This document shows positions 48,104-59,200 of a stretch of DNA of 64,000 nt, in pieces (position 1 is the first letter of the stretch; every line of letters begins with the position of its first letter). Origin of the DNA: Corythucha ciliata (taxonomy: Eukaryota; Arthropoda; Insecta; Hemiptera; Tingidae); the NCBI GenBank assembly GCA_038030265.1, contig CM075940.1, forward strand, positions 5,084,001-5,148,000, in the 5' to 3' direction. The notes beneath the pieces were generated by a model that worked only from the letters and a program-made list of their open reading frames with translations, ran no database searches and was not told the DNA's origin. Position numbers and translations under genes: made by a program.

Positions 48104-48151
<48 letters not shown>
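48104..48151. repeat. Poly(A) run of 48 bases
   Basis: An uninterrupted A-run directly beside the hAT remnant. It may be the tail of a plus-strand retroposed sequence or a grown microsatellite. The poly-Phe ORF on the minus strand is an artefact. Confidence 0.97.
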
Positions 48152-48152
<1 letters not shown>

Positions 48153-48670
48153 GAGAAGAAGGACTTTGGGAAGCCAAGCGAGGCGAATCCTTTTTTCTGT
48201 TTTCGAATATTTTACCCGGCAGAAGTTAGCGAACCAGCCCAAGCCCGCCGGCCGAGGCGACCGGTGTTTTCCAGTCTTCAGTTTTACGCATCGCAAAGGA
48301 AGCCGAACGAACGGCCTAGATGGGCTCGAGTGCGAGCCGGCTACTTTTCACCTCGCCTAAGAGGAAGAATATTCCTCATCAAAAACGCGTCAAATTCGAC
48401 TCTTTTACTGACAGTGCCATTCGTTTTAAAGTTCGCGAGTTTTACATTAATGAAAAGCAATGCTCTTCTATTAAACTTTTCCACAAGGTGTTGTGAACTG
48501 CGGTAAAGAATGCCTTCGGCCTCGCTTACATATACATCGCCTCGGGTTTAGGCGTTTAGGTGAAGAAGTGACTGTCTAATCGTAAGATACTTATTGAGCG
48601 GCGAAAAATTGCAGCCCATAGGGTATCCTACCTGATGGAGATAAAACAGCATCGAGAGCCCAATACGAAC
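48152..48670. other. Unassigned 500-bp stretch
   Basis: A GC-richer first part (48220-48340) carries overlapping short ORFs on both strands. I recognise no domain; it may be part of another decayed element. Confidence 0.4.
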
Positions 48671-48674
48671 ATAG

Positions 48675-50095
48675 TTTTTTTTTTATTAAACGGGGAGGGA
48701 AGCCCAGAAGAAAGTATCTCCTACCAAACTCGACCTGTAAGATCTATTGTGGTGTCCCCTCAGGTTGCCCTGCGAAGAAAGACGCTAGTTTTCAAGCGTC
48801 CTCCACCACCACTCCTTAACGAAGTTGAGGATATTCCTCGTAGTCATCCTGGAGATGTCTTCCGGTTGAAGCACATCGTTTCCAAGATGGTGAAAGCGTA
48901 ACCGCCCCAGAGCCTCGCACTCACACAGTACGTGCTCTGCTGTTTCCACGGCCAAGTCGCAAATGTCCAAATCTGCAAATGTCCATGTCAGACTTCTCCA
49001 TTAGTCTGAGTGTATATCGAAGGGCACGATGTCCCGTTAGTAGTCCCGGCAAGATCCTAAGGTCTCCTCGGCTCAGAGAGATCAGGCCCTTCTCCGATCG
49101 TCCCTTTGGAGTGACAAAGAGCTTGGCCTGCCTGAGACCTGGTTGTCTAACCCAGTGTTCACGATGCCTCTCGTCCAACCACGCCTGCACCTGCCTCTTC
49201 GTGAAGGACTTCGTGACCTCGAAACTTGGCTCCGGGCCAACGTAAGGCATCTCTGATCCTCTCTTCGCGAGTTGATCAGCCGTTTCATTCCCCTCAAACG
49301 CCTTGTGACCCGGCACCCACATCAAAGTAAGGCTGTTTACAGTTGCCACAGGCCTGAGGGCTTCAAGACATCCCCAAACTAGTTTCGAATTCACGACACT
49401 TGAGCCTAGGGCTTTAAGAGCCGCCTGGCTGTCAGACAAGATGAAGATCTTCGCTTTCTGAAGACCCCTCTCACTAATCTTCCGTGCAAAGGCATCTATA
49501 ACATAGATCTCCGCCTGAATGATGGTGGCGGTCGTCCCAACGGACTCCCAATGCTGAAGCCTGGGGCCAAAGACCCCAATGCCAGCACCCCCATCCTTCA
49601 CAGATCCATCAGTATACCATACTTGCGTGCCAGGCTTAAACCTCTGCAAACCCTTATCCCAAAGGTCACGGTTACCTATATCGACCTTAAAGGGTTTTTC
49701 AAAATCCATCCTCACATGCATGAGATCCGTAACAACTTCAGCCGCCTCACTACATACAACTTCCTCCAGAACACGCAAGTGCCCAACCTGGACACCCCGC
49801 TTCACGTGCTCCGCCCGCAGCAGCCTCACCGCCGCCATATATGCGGTCGCCTGCACATGAAAGTGCAGGGGAGGCATGTCCAGCAACACCTCCATGGCCG
49901 CCGTCGGGCACGAGTGCAGAGCTCCCGTTACTCCATGGCAGGCCTGGTGCTGCAACATACTCAGCAAGGCCTGGACTGTCCCTTGTTTCGTCTTCTGCCA
50001 CCATAGGAGTGAGCCATTCTTAAACGTATACGTGCAAAAGTCCCATAACATTATATTTTTTTGGCAGTCGGATAAGACGTATTGAGGGCTATATT
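48675..50095 (-). mobile_element. 5'-truncated LINE (non-LTR retrotransposon)
   Basis: The copy begins inside ORF2, after the reverse transcriptase core, at about 50060-50095. It runs through the RNase H and C-terminal Cys-His regions and ends in a short 3' UTR and a poly(A) tail (AATAAAAAAAAAA on the minus strand, 48675-48687). 5' truncation is the normal outcome of incomplete reverse transcription. No clear TSD was found. Confidence 0.85.
48785..50051 (-). pseudogene. LINE ORF2 fragment: RT tail, RNase H and C-terminal Cys-His motif
   Basis: The main 376-codon frame (50051-48921) starts with the region just after the RT domain (LLWWQKTKQ, HGVTGALHSCPT, PLHFHVQA). It then has an intact RNase H domain at residues 143-262: YTDGS with D148, QAEIYVI with E181, LSDSQAAL with D207 and NETADQLAK with D259, the four catalytic acids. 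RNase H removes RNA from the cDNA hybrid. RNase H in ORF2 is found in LINE groups such as I and some R1/Jockey relatives; the clade is not decided. At about 48955-48975 a 16-bp direct duplication (GGACATTTGCAGATTT and its repeat) shifts the frame. The C-terminal DICDLAVETAEHVLCECEALG motif then continues to a stop at 48785. Confidence 0.92.
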
Positions 50096-50880
50096 AATAA
50101 AATAGGTAAGCAGGTGGTTCTTATAATTTCTTCAGCACCTAAACAGTTTCACATGATTTTATATTTTAGGCAAATGAAATCGACTTATTGCTGCTCATTG
50201 AGGTGGTGAGCAAGGCTTCGTTAAGGACGATCTTCTGAATTTCAAGTCCTCAAGTATTTCAGGGGACTCTTCGTCCATCAATGCTGAGAATTTCTCAAAA
50301 TGGCTCAGCACGTGCTTCCTACCCAACATGCCGGCACACCGTGAGTTATCATTGCATCGAGAAAAACAATACCCCGAATTCCGGTAGCCTTTTCGACGTT
50401 GTTCTGTGTCATATAAATACATCGTATTCAATAACATGAAAACTAATGGTCGTTTGGTTACCCCTTTGGAAAACGTAACTGCATGAAAAATAATTGTTAT
50501 CTTTGTTATATTTCGCTGAGGTCTTCGCCGGTTGATTAGGGAACGCCTTTTTTACCCTGTGGAGAACAGGGGAGTCAGGCCCCTTCACTAATTGTGCTAC
50601 CTCCGGGTACTATAATGCGGGGGTTTACTTTCCCCTCAAATAGGATAGTAGATCCCCGGTTTATGACTTCTGAGGTCGGGAAGCACGTTCTTCCCCCCCT
50701 CCCCCCATAATGCCAAAGTTTTACAGCCATTGATGGTGTGATGGTAACCGAAGTTAAAGCAGCCTGGACCTGTGGGCTTCACGGAGGGTTAATAGTGGGT
50801 TCATTTCGAACTCATTTCTTTTCAGGCATCGAGCCTTAAAGGGAAGAAAAAGGAGCCACAAGAACCTAGGGGCCACAGCA
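50096..50880. other. Intergenic stretch, nothing recognised
   Basis: Unique sequence with a C-run near 50695. A minus-strand ORF at 50195-50437 has no recognisable features. Confidence 0.45.
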
Positions 50881-50905
50881 TGGGCGTAGCCAGAGGGGGG
50901 TCAGT
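50880..50905. repeat. Isolated hAT-like terminus
   Basis: CATGGGCGTAGCCAGAGGGG resembles the CA-GGCGTA-CC-AG ends of the hAT MITE at 5026. No partner inverted end or TSD was found in the next 2 kb. It may be a broken element that contributed the minisatellite following it. Confidence 0.35.
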
Positions 50906-51012
50906 TGCCCTTCCTTATAGACTTGAAAGTGCAGACTTAGAGGGACAACTGCCATCGAAAAGTTAAAATCTGGTGGTGGGGGAAGGGGAGGTCTACATTT
51001 TGTTTCGTCAAA

Positions 51013-51830
51013 ATGTTCTCAGACCCTGGCTCAGCAGTAAACGACTTTCTCGGATTTCACTCCCTAAAACACCAATATCGAGGCATTTTTGAGATTAAAA
51101 CAAAGTTCGCTGGTTTTTGTCGCGATCAAAGAAATTTCGCGCGGGGTGCGCCCAAATTCAGAGACTGTTTTCGCCTGCAAAAACGTTTTCCCGGATCTGG
51201 CTCACTTAAAAATAAATTCCTCGAATTTCACTCGCTAAAAACCAAATTTGTGGACTTTTCTGGCTAAAAACCCATTTTCGCACGTTTGACTTGAAAAAGT
51301 CAATTTATCGGATTTCGCTAACTAAAAAACCTATTTCGGGGATTTTTATTGCTAAAAAAAACAAAAAACAATCTCGTGAGTTGCCTCATTCAAAAACCAA
51401 TTTCGCGGATTATTCACAATGAAAAGCACATTTCCGCGCGTCCGACTCACTAAAAGACCACTTTAGTGGATTCCAAAAAATAAAATTCGAGGATTTTCGT
51501 GGCTGTAAATCCAGTTTTGTGGTGTTTGCCTCATTCAAAAACAAATTTCGCGGATTTTGTTCGCCAAAACGCCAATTTTTCGGGTTTTGCTTGTTACAGA
51601 AAACCATGTTCTCACCTAAAACCCGCTATTTCGTGGGTATTGGCTTCCTCAAACTGCTATTGCGCGGATTTGCCTCATTAAAATGATTTGATTCAAAATT
51701 TGGCTCACTAAAAACCTTCTTTTTTCCCCCAATTTTTGGCTTCGTAAAAATCCCAACATCGCGAGTCTTTGCTTTTAAAAAAAGATAATTTGTCAGGTTT
51801 TGGCTCGCTATAAACCGGGTTTTGGTGTAC
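51013..51830. repeat. Degenerate minisatellite, main block
   Basis: About 25 imperfect units of 28-36 bp read roughly 'ggctcactaaaaaccaattt' followed by 'cgcggatttt'. The units at 51370-51680 are best preserved. The family is shared with 1-115. The block begins about 110 bp after the isolated hAT-like end, suggesting it was part of a transposon. Confidence 0.85.
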
Positions 51831-51917
51831 CTAATCGTTAGGATGAGGGTTGCCCAGACGTGTTTGCCACCTGCACCACAAACTTATGGTGTGATGGTAA
51901 TGGTCAATCACATGGTA

Positions 51918-51944
51918 GTTTTGGTCCTTGCCGCGGACCAAAAC
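51918..51944. other. Perfect 10-bp hairpin
   Basis: GTTTTGGTCC, a 7-base loop TTGCCGC, then GGACCAAAAC. The sequence ACATGGTAGTTTTGGT that leads into it recurs at about 52055, without the second hairpin arm. Confidence 0.7.
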
Positions 51945-52004
51945 TAAAAGTATATTTCCAAAAGTAACACTTTCTGAGGGGGGGGGGAGTTATCTATCAG
52001 TTTG

Positions 52005-52689
52005 TGGACTGAAAATTCGGAATAGAAGGATACAAACGACAGGTTACCCTTGTTACATGGTAGTTTTGGTTGCCCCAGGTTAGGCTCGTATAATGTTCAA
52101 AAGAGGTGGGATTCACACTAAAATATGCAGAAAATGGTCTTTAGTCTTCATTATTTAATTACAGTATAGTTTGAATTACACGTTACCGATGTTCTCGGTG
52201 ACATACACAGGTATAGCATACCAAGCTTCACGGTATTGCATGCGAGAATTCACATCATAACTAGACTTTTTCCTTCTTCCACTCAGGTGAGACGATTCGG
52301 TTGAAACAGACGACGAGCACTCGTGTCAATAAAAAACCTGAAAGGGAATGCAAGAATAAGCATTATACTTCAATGCACGACAAGCATAATAATATTCACT
52401 AACAATCATTATATTTCATTAATTAGACTTTTCCTAAAAATCTACTCACCGATTATTTTATGACGTGTGTATACGGAAATGCCCCAGGTGTCCATTAGCT
52501 TCTGAAGTTCTGACGAACCATCGTGGGTAATGATGAAAAAATAAAATAAAAAGGGGGAAAAACTGGGGTACTACACAATTAAACTGAAGCGAACTACTCT
52601 CTCCTCCCTTGGGCACTCGACGGATCGTTGGTCGATTCACAGCAAGTCGGACTTCTAAGCGTGCACGGGGTGGGGAAAAAAAAACTACT
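52005..52689. other. Intergenic stretch, nothing recognised
   Basis: AT-rich sequence. A small imperfect hairpin (GTTACCGA-loop-TCGGTGAC) lies at about 52183-52203. A low-complexity minus-strand ORF is not convincing. Confidence 0.4.
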
Positions 52690-52893
52690 TCAGAATTCAT
52701 TAGATTTTACCGAGTCACAGAAGTTTCTACCGTGAAATTGACGGTAACGTCTTCTCCTACCTAACTTATTTTTAGAGGTGACCATGAAGCCCTCGGTAAA
52801 ACGTTTCACCTCATTTTCGAATGCTGACGCGTAAATTCGGTTTGTTTTGAACTCGCTTGGTGCAATTTTTTGCGCTTGAAGAGCCTTATCCAT
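52690..52893 (-). CDS. Possible small exon or ORF, unrecognised
   Basis: A 67-codon ORF starts at an ATG with an A-rich context (AAAAATGG at 52893). It reads MDKALQAQKIAPSEFKTNRI at its start, is helix-prone and lysine-rich, and ends in a basic KNKLGRRRRYRQ segment. A GGTAGG that could act as a splice donor lies near that segment. I know no matching family. It sits beside a cluster of ACCG/CGGT motifs (52700-53450) and could be a remnant of a DNA transposon gene. Weak call. Confidence 0.2.
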   Translation of the reverse strand: MDKALQAQKIAPSEFKTNRIYASAFENEVKRFTEGFMVTSKNKLGRRRRYRQFHGRNFCDSVKSNEF

Positions 52894-54130
52894 TTTTGTT
52901 TTTAAATATTGAAAACATTCTTGTTGAATTACAAAATGTCTATTTGGAGCACTTCGTGTTTACAGTTAGTTTAGTTTTTAGATAGTTCAGGTTACCAGAC
53001 CGAATAATAAAGTAATTGTCAATACAACGTAAGTTAATAAGACAGCGTTTCGTGATGTTCCATTATTTGAGGAACATGGTTCCTCCTCCTCATGGTTCAT
53101 GGCTCCTGGTTGGTGGTAGACCAGTGACTTTGCCACAATCATGCTTATCCAATTTAAAAATCATAATAATGAATGAAAAATGGATGAGTTGAAAAGCATG
53201 CCAATGAAATTCTCACATGAATCAACCTAGTTTTCAGCTCAACACAGTATTTTCCAGTCACGGTAAACTCATTAGTCAAGTGTTTCACGGTAGAAAACCA
53301 TGTAAAACATGCCACCTTAAAAATAATTCGGTACATTCAACCAACATCAGTTATACCGAGACTCGGTTTTTGCTCTCGGTTAATTCTCACGGCAGAGTTT
53401 ACCAGTTTCATGGTAAAAACTAATTTTACCGAGCCCTACCGTCTCACTTTTTTCTCAGTGCTGGTTAACCGATTTTTTAAAAGCAAATATCGGTGTTTCC
53501 TTACTCTGTCGGTAGCGCCAAGGTTCAAAATATTGTTGGGTACAAGGTAGATATTTTATATTGACTGGTAAAAGCAATGTTCGCGTTAATATTCAATTGT
53601 TTTCATTTTCTGATCTCCCTGCTATTTGGCTACTATATGACTTTATTGCTTGGCTTCACAGTACAGGAATTGAAGCCAGAATAGCGTCAAAATTCGGTCC
53701 AATTCCGAATGTGGCTTAAAAAATAATTTCTCCTTTTCCGTGATTCTATTACAGGGTGTTTCTGAACTGACCGAAAATACTGAAACAGGTAATTTAGCGT
53801 CGATAGTTTGTTCTTTTCCACTTCGTCAAAAACATCCCACCTAAAGCGTTGAAGTTTCGCTTGCTTGCCCTTGTGCTTTTTGGAAATACGAGGCTTTCTA
53901 CTCTACACATAGACCATGCCCGTGATGAAGAAGCTGGCAAGTTTAGATATTTTTCGACACCCCTACAAATGAATAGCAAGTTCGTAAAGAAGTGGTAAGT
54001 AAAGTCGTGTTGTGATGTGTTAATGTGTACCTAGTATAACACTAATAATACTCGTCTTTGTCTATTCCTAATGCTCCAATAATTGACAAGGAGCCTTGTG
54101 AATGTGTTAAAAACATTCTTTTAATACAAA
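52894..54130. other. Intergenic stretch with CGGTAA-type motifs
   Basis: At 53250-53450 several copies of CACGGTA, TTTACCG and ACTCGGT-type words occur in both orientations. They echo TACCGTGAAATTGACGGTA at about 52729. At about 53755 the phrase ACAGGGTGTTTCTGAA looks like an element end, but no partner was found. No gene was recognised. Confidence 0.35.
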
Positions 54131-54184
54131 TTAGATAAGTAGCCGTAGTTGCCCTACGTTGTCAGTCATACCTTGTTGAGGTGT

Positions 54185-54232
54185 GTCCAAGACAGACCGG
54201 TTTCGCCTGTTCGGCATCTTCAGTGTTTGAAC
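54185..54232 (-). ncRNA. Hammerhead ribozyme in the 3' region of Penelope-like element 2
   Basis: On the minus strand: stem I strand GTTCAAACA (54232-54224), then core CTGAAGA, i.e. CUGANGA (54223-54217). Stem II follows as GCC-GAACA-GGC, then GAAA (54204-54201), the self-complementary ACCGGT as stem III, and the cleavage triplet GTC (54197-54195). The second stem I strand is TGTCTTGGAC, which pairs with the first over nine positions with one U-G pair and one bulged C. All core positions match the hammerhead consensus. The very short palindromic stem III is the form known from Penelope-like elements, thought to work best as a dimer. Cleavage would occur after 54195. Confidence 0.85.
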
Positions 54233-54415
54233 GTCTACTGAAAACTGAGTTACCGTCGTGTGTGTCCCCTTACGTACCCTCCCCCCCCCCCCCTGGGTTT
54301 TCCCTGTTACCTTCACTTTGCAGGTGTTGTTTGGACAAAAAAGTCCGTTATTTTCTGTTTCTTGATTGGTGGCTGTGTTGAGTTTCGTGGTGGTATCCTG
54401 TGTGTGGTGTGCGTG

Positions 54416-55513
54416 TTATTTTTGTGTCTTTTTGCTTCGGGTGAGATGATGGTATGTGCCTTTCTTTGTTGTCGGGTATAAATCCTTTAGTGGTGTGAAG
54501 ATAGTATCTGACGTTGTGTTGAGTTGTTCGTTGATTATGTTCCCCCCGAAAGTCCTTTGTTTGTATATTTCTAAATTTTCGAGTATGTTAAGTTTCCTAC
54601 CCTTGTTTTGTGAGTGTATTAAGGTCATGGCCTGTGTTATTATAGGTTGAGGTTTATGTTTTTTTTGTGAAAGGTGGTGTGCGAAATTTGAGTCGTCTTT
54701 GTTTTTATTATATGATGCGATGTGTTCTTTTTATCGTTGTCTAAGTTTCCTACAAGTTTGTCCTATGTAAACCTCGTTGCAGGTACATGCTAGTTTGTAA
54801 ACCCCGTTTTCGTCATATTTGTTGTTTTTGTCTATTTTAGTTTTGAGAGTATTTTTTATCGTGTTATTGGTGCTAATGGCTATGTTAAGTCCCTTATTTT
54901 TGAAGAAGTTTGTGATTCGGTCAATTTCTTTACCTGTGTACGTGAATGAGGTCCATCTTTTTATGTCGGTACTGTTTGTTGGTTCGTTACTGTGATTGTT
55001 CTGTCTTCGTGATCTGAGTCTATCTATTGTTGCTTTGCTGAATCCGTTATTTGTGGCGACCTGGTAGATTATGTTGAGTTCGTTTGTCTGATCCTGCTGT
55101 GTCATTGGTATGGTGTGTAAACGGTGTATCATGTGCCTAAATACTGATAGTTTGTGTTGGATAGGATGGTTAGATGTGGCGTGAATAACTGAGTCGGATG
55201 AAGGGGGTTTTCTGTAGATTTTAAATTGTAAGTTACCTGAGTTTATATCTTTCGTCACAGTGATGTCGAGGAAATTAATAGAGTTGTTTTGTTCTGTTTT
55301 AAGTATAAATGTTAATTTGGGGTGTATATTATTGAGGAATTGTAGTATTTGTGTTGAGTTGTCCTGAGACAGTATGCAGATAACGTCGTCTACATATCGT
55401 GCGTAAAATGTTATGTTAAAGTCGTCGTAGAGTTGTTGGACGAACTTACTTTCTAATTGGTTTAGAAAGGTCTCGGCCAAGACTCCAGAAGTGGGGTTTC
55501 CCATTCCTAGTCC
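54416..55513 (-). pseudogene. Reverse transcriptase / GIY-YIG endonuclease of Penelope-like element 2
   Basis: The frame opens with GLGMGNPTSGVLAE, the motif before the RT catalytic site. The site itself, YARYVDDVI with both catalytic Asp, follows, then INFLDITV and a thumb-like segment. The nuclease comes next as GVYKLACTCNEVYIGQTCRK. An in-frame TAA at 54731-54733 falls in the RQR-KEH segment, where a Tyr or Phe codon is expected. The frame then resumes as KEHIASYNKNK, SNFAHHLSQ and LNILENLEIYK with the catalytic Glu, and ends at 54416. A TAA lies just before GLGMG. Only one stop interrupts the C-terminal half, so decay is recent compared with the other Penelope copy. The upstream RT fingers are absent. 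Confidence 0.93.
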
Positions 55514-55543
55514 TTATCTGCCCAGACGCATTCTTGCAAGAAT

Positions 55544-56289
55544 CATTGGCGGATACAAGGGGGGTGGGGGCGGTCGCCCCCCCCCCCGCAGGACAGAAAA
55601 AAAGAAAAAATAACCTGGGAAACTGCATTTGCTTTTAACAGTTAAAATAAACTCAAATCTGGAGTTTAAAACAATCTTTGAAGAAAAAAAGCATTGTTCA
55701 GCTCATTATCTATTGAAATCAAGGCTTCATTGCATGTGAGGTTTATTAAGTCAAATTGCGTTTAATTAGGTATATAAGATTCCATTTTTTGAGAGACGAT
55801 TGGGTCCTGAAAATCTGTTTCGGCGGAGATTTTTTGGAGAGTTGTTTTTGTAGCTGGAGAAATGGACAACTTTTTCGGATTGAGAACAAACAGAAAATAC
55901 CGCAGATTTGGCTGTAGAAACGTTAAATCACTGTGACGAAGAATTATTCACGACTGTCGCTAGAATTCTGAAAATCCTGACAACCTTTTCCGCTCAGTGT
56001 GCTCCAGCAAAAATTACCTTTCTTTGATGTACGTGAATAGAAGCATTTCTCTCGAAACCGGAGAAATTTTGCAGCGCTTTGCCAAAATCTAAAGCAATTT
56101 GGAATTTGCGCTATCTTGATTTTTTGTGATTTAATCTCGCAGTGTTCATGAGAATCATAATACAATTCGTTGCAGTGCTTTACGACAACATTTGTCATTC
56201 AATCGAGTTCCACCAATACCCCCCCCCCCCCACATGAATTTCGTGAGAAAAACCGCACCCTCCATACAGGATGGCTTGATCCACATATG
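55544..56289. mobile_element. 746-bp element with 8-bp TSD beside Penelope-like element 2
   Basis: The left end is CATTGGCGGATACAAGG and the right end, reverse-complemented, is CATATGTGGATCAAG, an imperfect TIR of about 12 in 16. An identical 8-bp duplication GCAAGAAT lies at 55536-55543 and 56290-56297. Both subterminal zones have long C-runs (55578 and 56219). The interior is non-coding. The CA...TG ends and 8-bp TSD fit hAT. RT sequence does not visibly resume beyond 56297, so the Penelope copy was truncated before, or independently of, this insertion. Confidence 0.68.
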
Positions 56290-56297
56290 GCAAGAAT

Positions 56298-59200
56298 CTG
56301 GTGACTTGCCAGAAAATAGTCCACATACTTGGTACATTTCTGTTAGATCTTTCTACCAGGGATTAAGTCTTTGAAATGGGTTCAAATTGCTCTCGAGAGT
56401 GACATCGAGCATCCCTGGAGGTGCTCATCTCTCAACCCAATTCGCAGATAAAACTGAGAAAATGCGCTTATTCACAGTGGAAATTGAGAAAACGCCAACT
56501 CATGGTTTCCGGAGGCAACTTCTTGATGTTGATGTGACCGGAGTCTTGGTCACACGTATGTGTATGTATCAATATTTGCCAAATATTGCACTTACAAGGT
56601 GTGTGAATTTCCAGCGGGTTCCTTTCTAGGTAATGCTAGAAATTGATTATTATTGGAAGGTATTTGCCCAGTATTTGCACACGTGTGACTGAGCCTTGAG
56701 AATACAAAAATATTTTCTTTAGTTGACGGAAGATAAAAGGAATTGTCTGTTCAAGAAAAAAACTGAATGCAATACAATTTCTCTCATACATAAACATGTA
56801 AAAGATTGAAAACATTTTATGCTTAATGGAAATTCCTCACATGCCACCATAAAGTTTTGTAGATAGTGCTCGAAAAGAAGGTTAAACTAGTTCTTCTTTC
56901 TTTCTTTTTACGACTGCATTCCATTGCGCGACAGAGATTGTCTGTAATTTGTGAGCGAACGATCGCTAGAAATAAACTTATAGGAAGGATTTCAAGGATA
57001 CTCTGTCGAATTCGGCCCCAAATAAGTTAAGGTGTTTTCTCCATCGGGTAAATTGATATCCGGAAGCAACATGATGATTCATGATGGTTTTAAAGTGAGC
57101 CGAGATATTGGTAATTAATTTTAAAAGTTACATGCTGGACCTTATCAGGTTATTTATGGAGTTTGGTGCTTCGCCAAAAAAAATCTATGTTTTTAATGTT
57201 TTTAAAATCATGTTAAAATATAAATGGAGTGTTGTGAAGATAAAAACTTTTCGTATAAGGGGAAAATTTTTTAAAAGTTTTTCAACTTGGAAACTATTTC
57301 TCAGTGAGGTATAGAGTAGTTTTAAAATTTGCTAAAGCTCCTGTAACAGAAATTAACGAGATGTTATTGCATTGCCTTGCTCTAGTTTTGCTGAACTAAC
57401 AATTTAATTGTTGTAACCCTTGGCGAAACGCCAGAGAACCGTTACTGAGTATCGAAGGGAAAGGATCATAGTGAGAGGGGGGTATGCTCGGTGGTACAAC
57501 GAAATAGAGCACTCTGGCTGGTTCTGGCGGAGGGGGAATTCATCAACACTTCACTGTGAGTCCCCGTTTCATAACTCATTTATCATCTCAGTTCTCAAAT
57601 TGTTATGAAAATCAATGCAATTTAGATTTTTTCTTTTTGAGTACTCTGATCGAATCAGTGCCTTTATTTACTGTACTTTGGAGATCATAGTGATTATACT
57701 ACAGGTGGTTGTTTGAGCGTGTCCGGAACTGTTTCAAGTCATCGCTTCTATCACCGGTGACAGTGTCGAGTCTTTCCTGTTATTTTATTCATCTGGAAAA
57801 CAAGCCAGGGCTTGAAAGGGGGAGTTTTAGGATCTGACATTTTTGCCTTATCGTAAGACACCTCGGGTATTGCACGTAAGCTCGGTTCTTTTTAAGATTG
57901 CCAGTATTCATACAGTTCTTTGAAGGAGAAAATAAATAATAATAAAAAATGTATAGTTGAAAATGTCGGGAGGGAGCACTGGGCTAACCAGCGATTTATA
58001 AATCTTCTTTACAGGTTTACCAACCAAATTGATTTAAACAGATTTATTAGTTTTTTGTAACTTATTATTTTGTCTTCTTCCACGAGTATCTATCTTCATT
58101 TTCAGACACTTATGTAAACATTAGTATCAAATATTTACCTGTTATATACAGAAAAAAACTTGTATTAAAAGAATTTATGGCATAAAAATAAAGGTTTCCT
58201 CCCTAGATTAAACTAAGTAAGTAGGTATCATCAAAAGAACATTACTGCTCTTCCGTGAAATTATTTTTAGTCCAAACCACTGTACTGTCAGGAAAAAGTG
58301 CGTAGTTTTCGATTGTGTGAATATTAAAAACAATAACTTCAAACTGTCTCGTCCTCGCTTATTGAGATGAATTACATTTTTACAGCGGGACTGAATGGCT
58401 AACTCCGTATACCCACCAACAACAAGTTTTAGAAACTAAATTTTCTAGTGGATTTTTATTTCACCGGGCATTCCAATTAAAAGTTGACCTTCTTTTCTCA
58501 TCTTCCTGTTACATGAAAATAGAGGGAGGAAGAGAGGTGATAAAGAGGGCATTTTAAACCAGGAATAGTTAAAGTGCGGGGGTGGAGGGTGGGTTTAGAA
58601 CGGACAATCCCACCTCCTCCCATCATTCATTCTATATTGCTTCCCCGGGACTTTTATGGAGTGCCACAATAAGAAGCGCTGGTAATCGAGCGACTCGTTG
58701 ACCCGATATCTAGAAATGGATGGGTACAGATCTTGAAACAGCAGGAAATTTCCTTTTGATGGAAAAGACGAGAGTAACCTCTGAAAACAAATATCGTTTG
58801 TTATTACGTTTATCAACGAACCAATCAAAAATGATCAATGTTTTTAGAGAGAGTTCGCTATGAGTTTTCTATTTTTGGAGGAAAGGAACAAAGTGTACAT
58901 ACATACATAATTCACACAACAACACACATAATACATTACATAATTTTTATTAAATGAGAACGGTGAACAAAAGCTCAGAATAAGGAAGACAAGTCGCTAT
59001 AAAGACCTTTCTTATTAGATAATAGCAACAGCTCGTTCAATCCTTGAAAGTCCGTAAAGTAATTTCTCATCCCCCCCCAATAGTCCATTTATTCACGGCA
59101 CATAAGAAATATTCAGTCGAGTTTTTCCTTCCCGTAGAAATTACGAGAAACTTGTGCTAGAGGCATAATCGTTAAGCGGGCAAAAGTCTAGGTTTTCTAT

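Larger units (their letters stand above)
54150..55543 (-). mobile_element. Penelope-like element 2 (3' two-thirds)
   Basis: On the minus strand this contains the catalytic end of the reverse transcriptase, the GIY-YIG endonuclease and a 3' non-coding region with a hammerhead ribozyme. The 5' part is missing; at 55544 the sequence passes into another element. The overall RT style (MGNPTS then YVDD, with an INFLD motif) resembles Neptune-type Penelope-like elements, a family assignment made from memory of the motifs. Confidence 0.9.

Noticed and set aside
49551..50006. 151-codon plus-strand ORF
   Set aside because: It is the antisense shadow of the LINE RNase H frame, which has all four catalytic acids.
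50880..51830. Complete hAT element around the minisatellite
   Set aside because: Only the left end-like sequence is visible; no inverted partner or 8-bp duplication was found.
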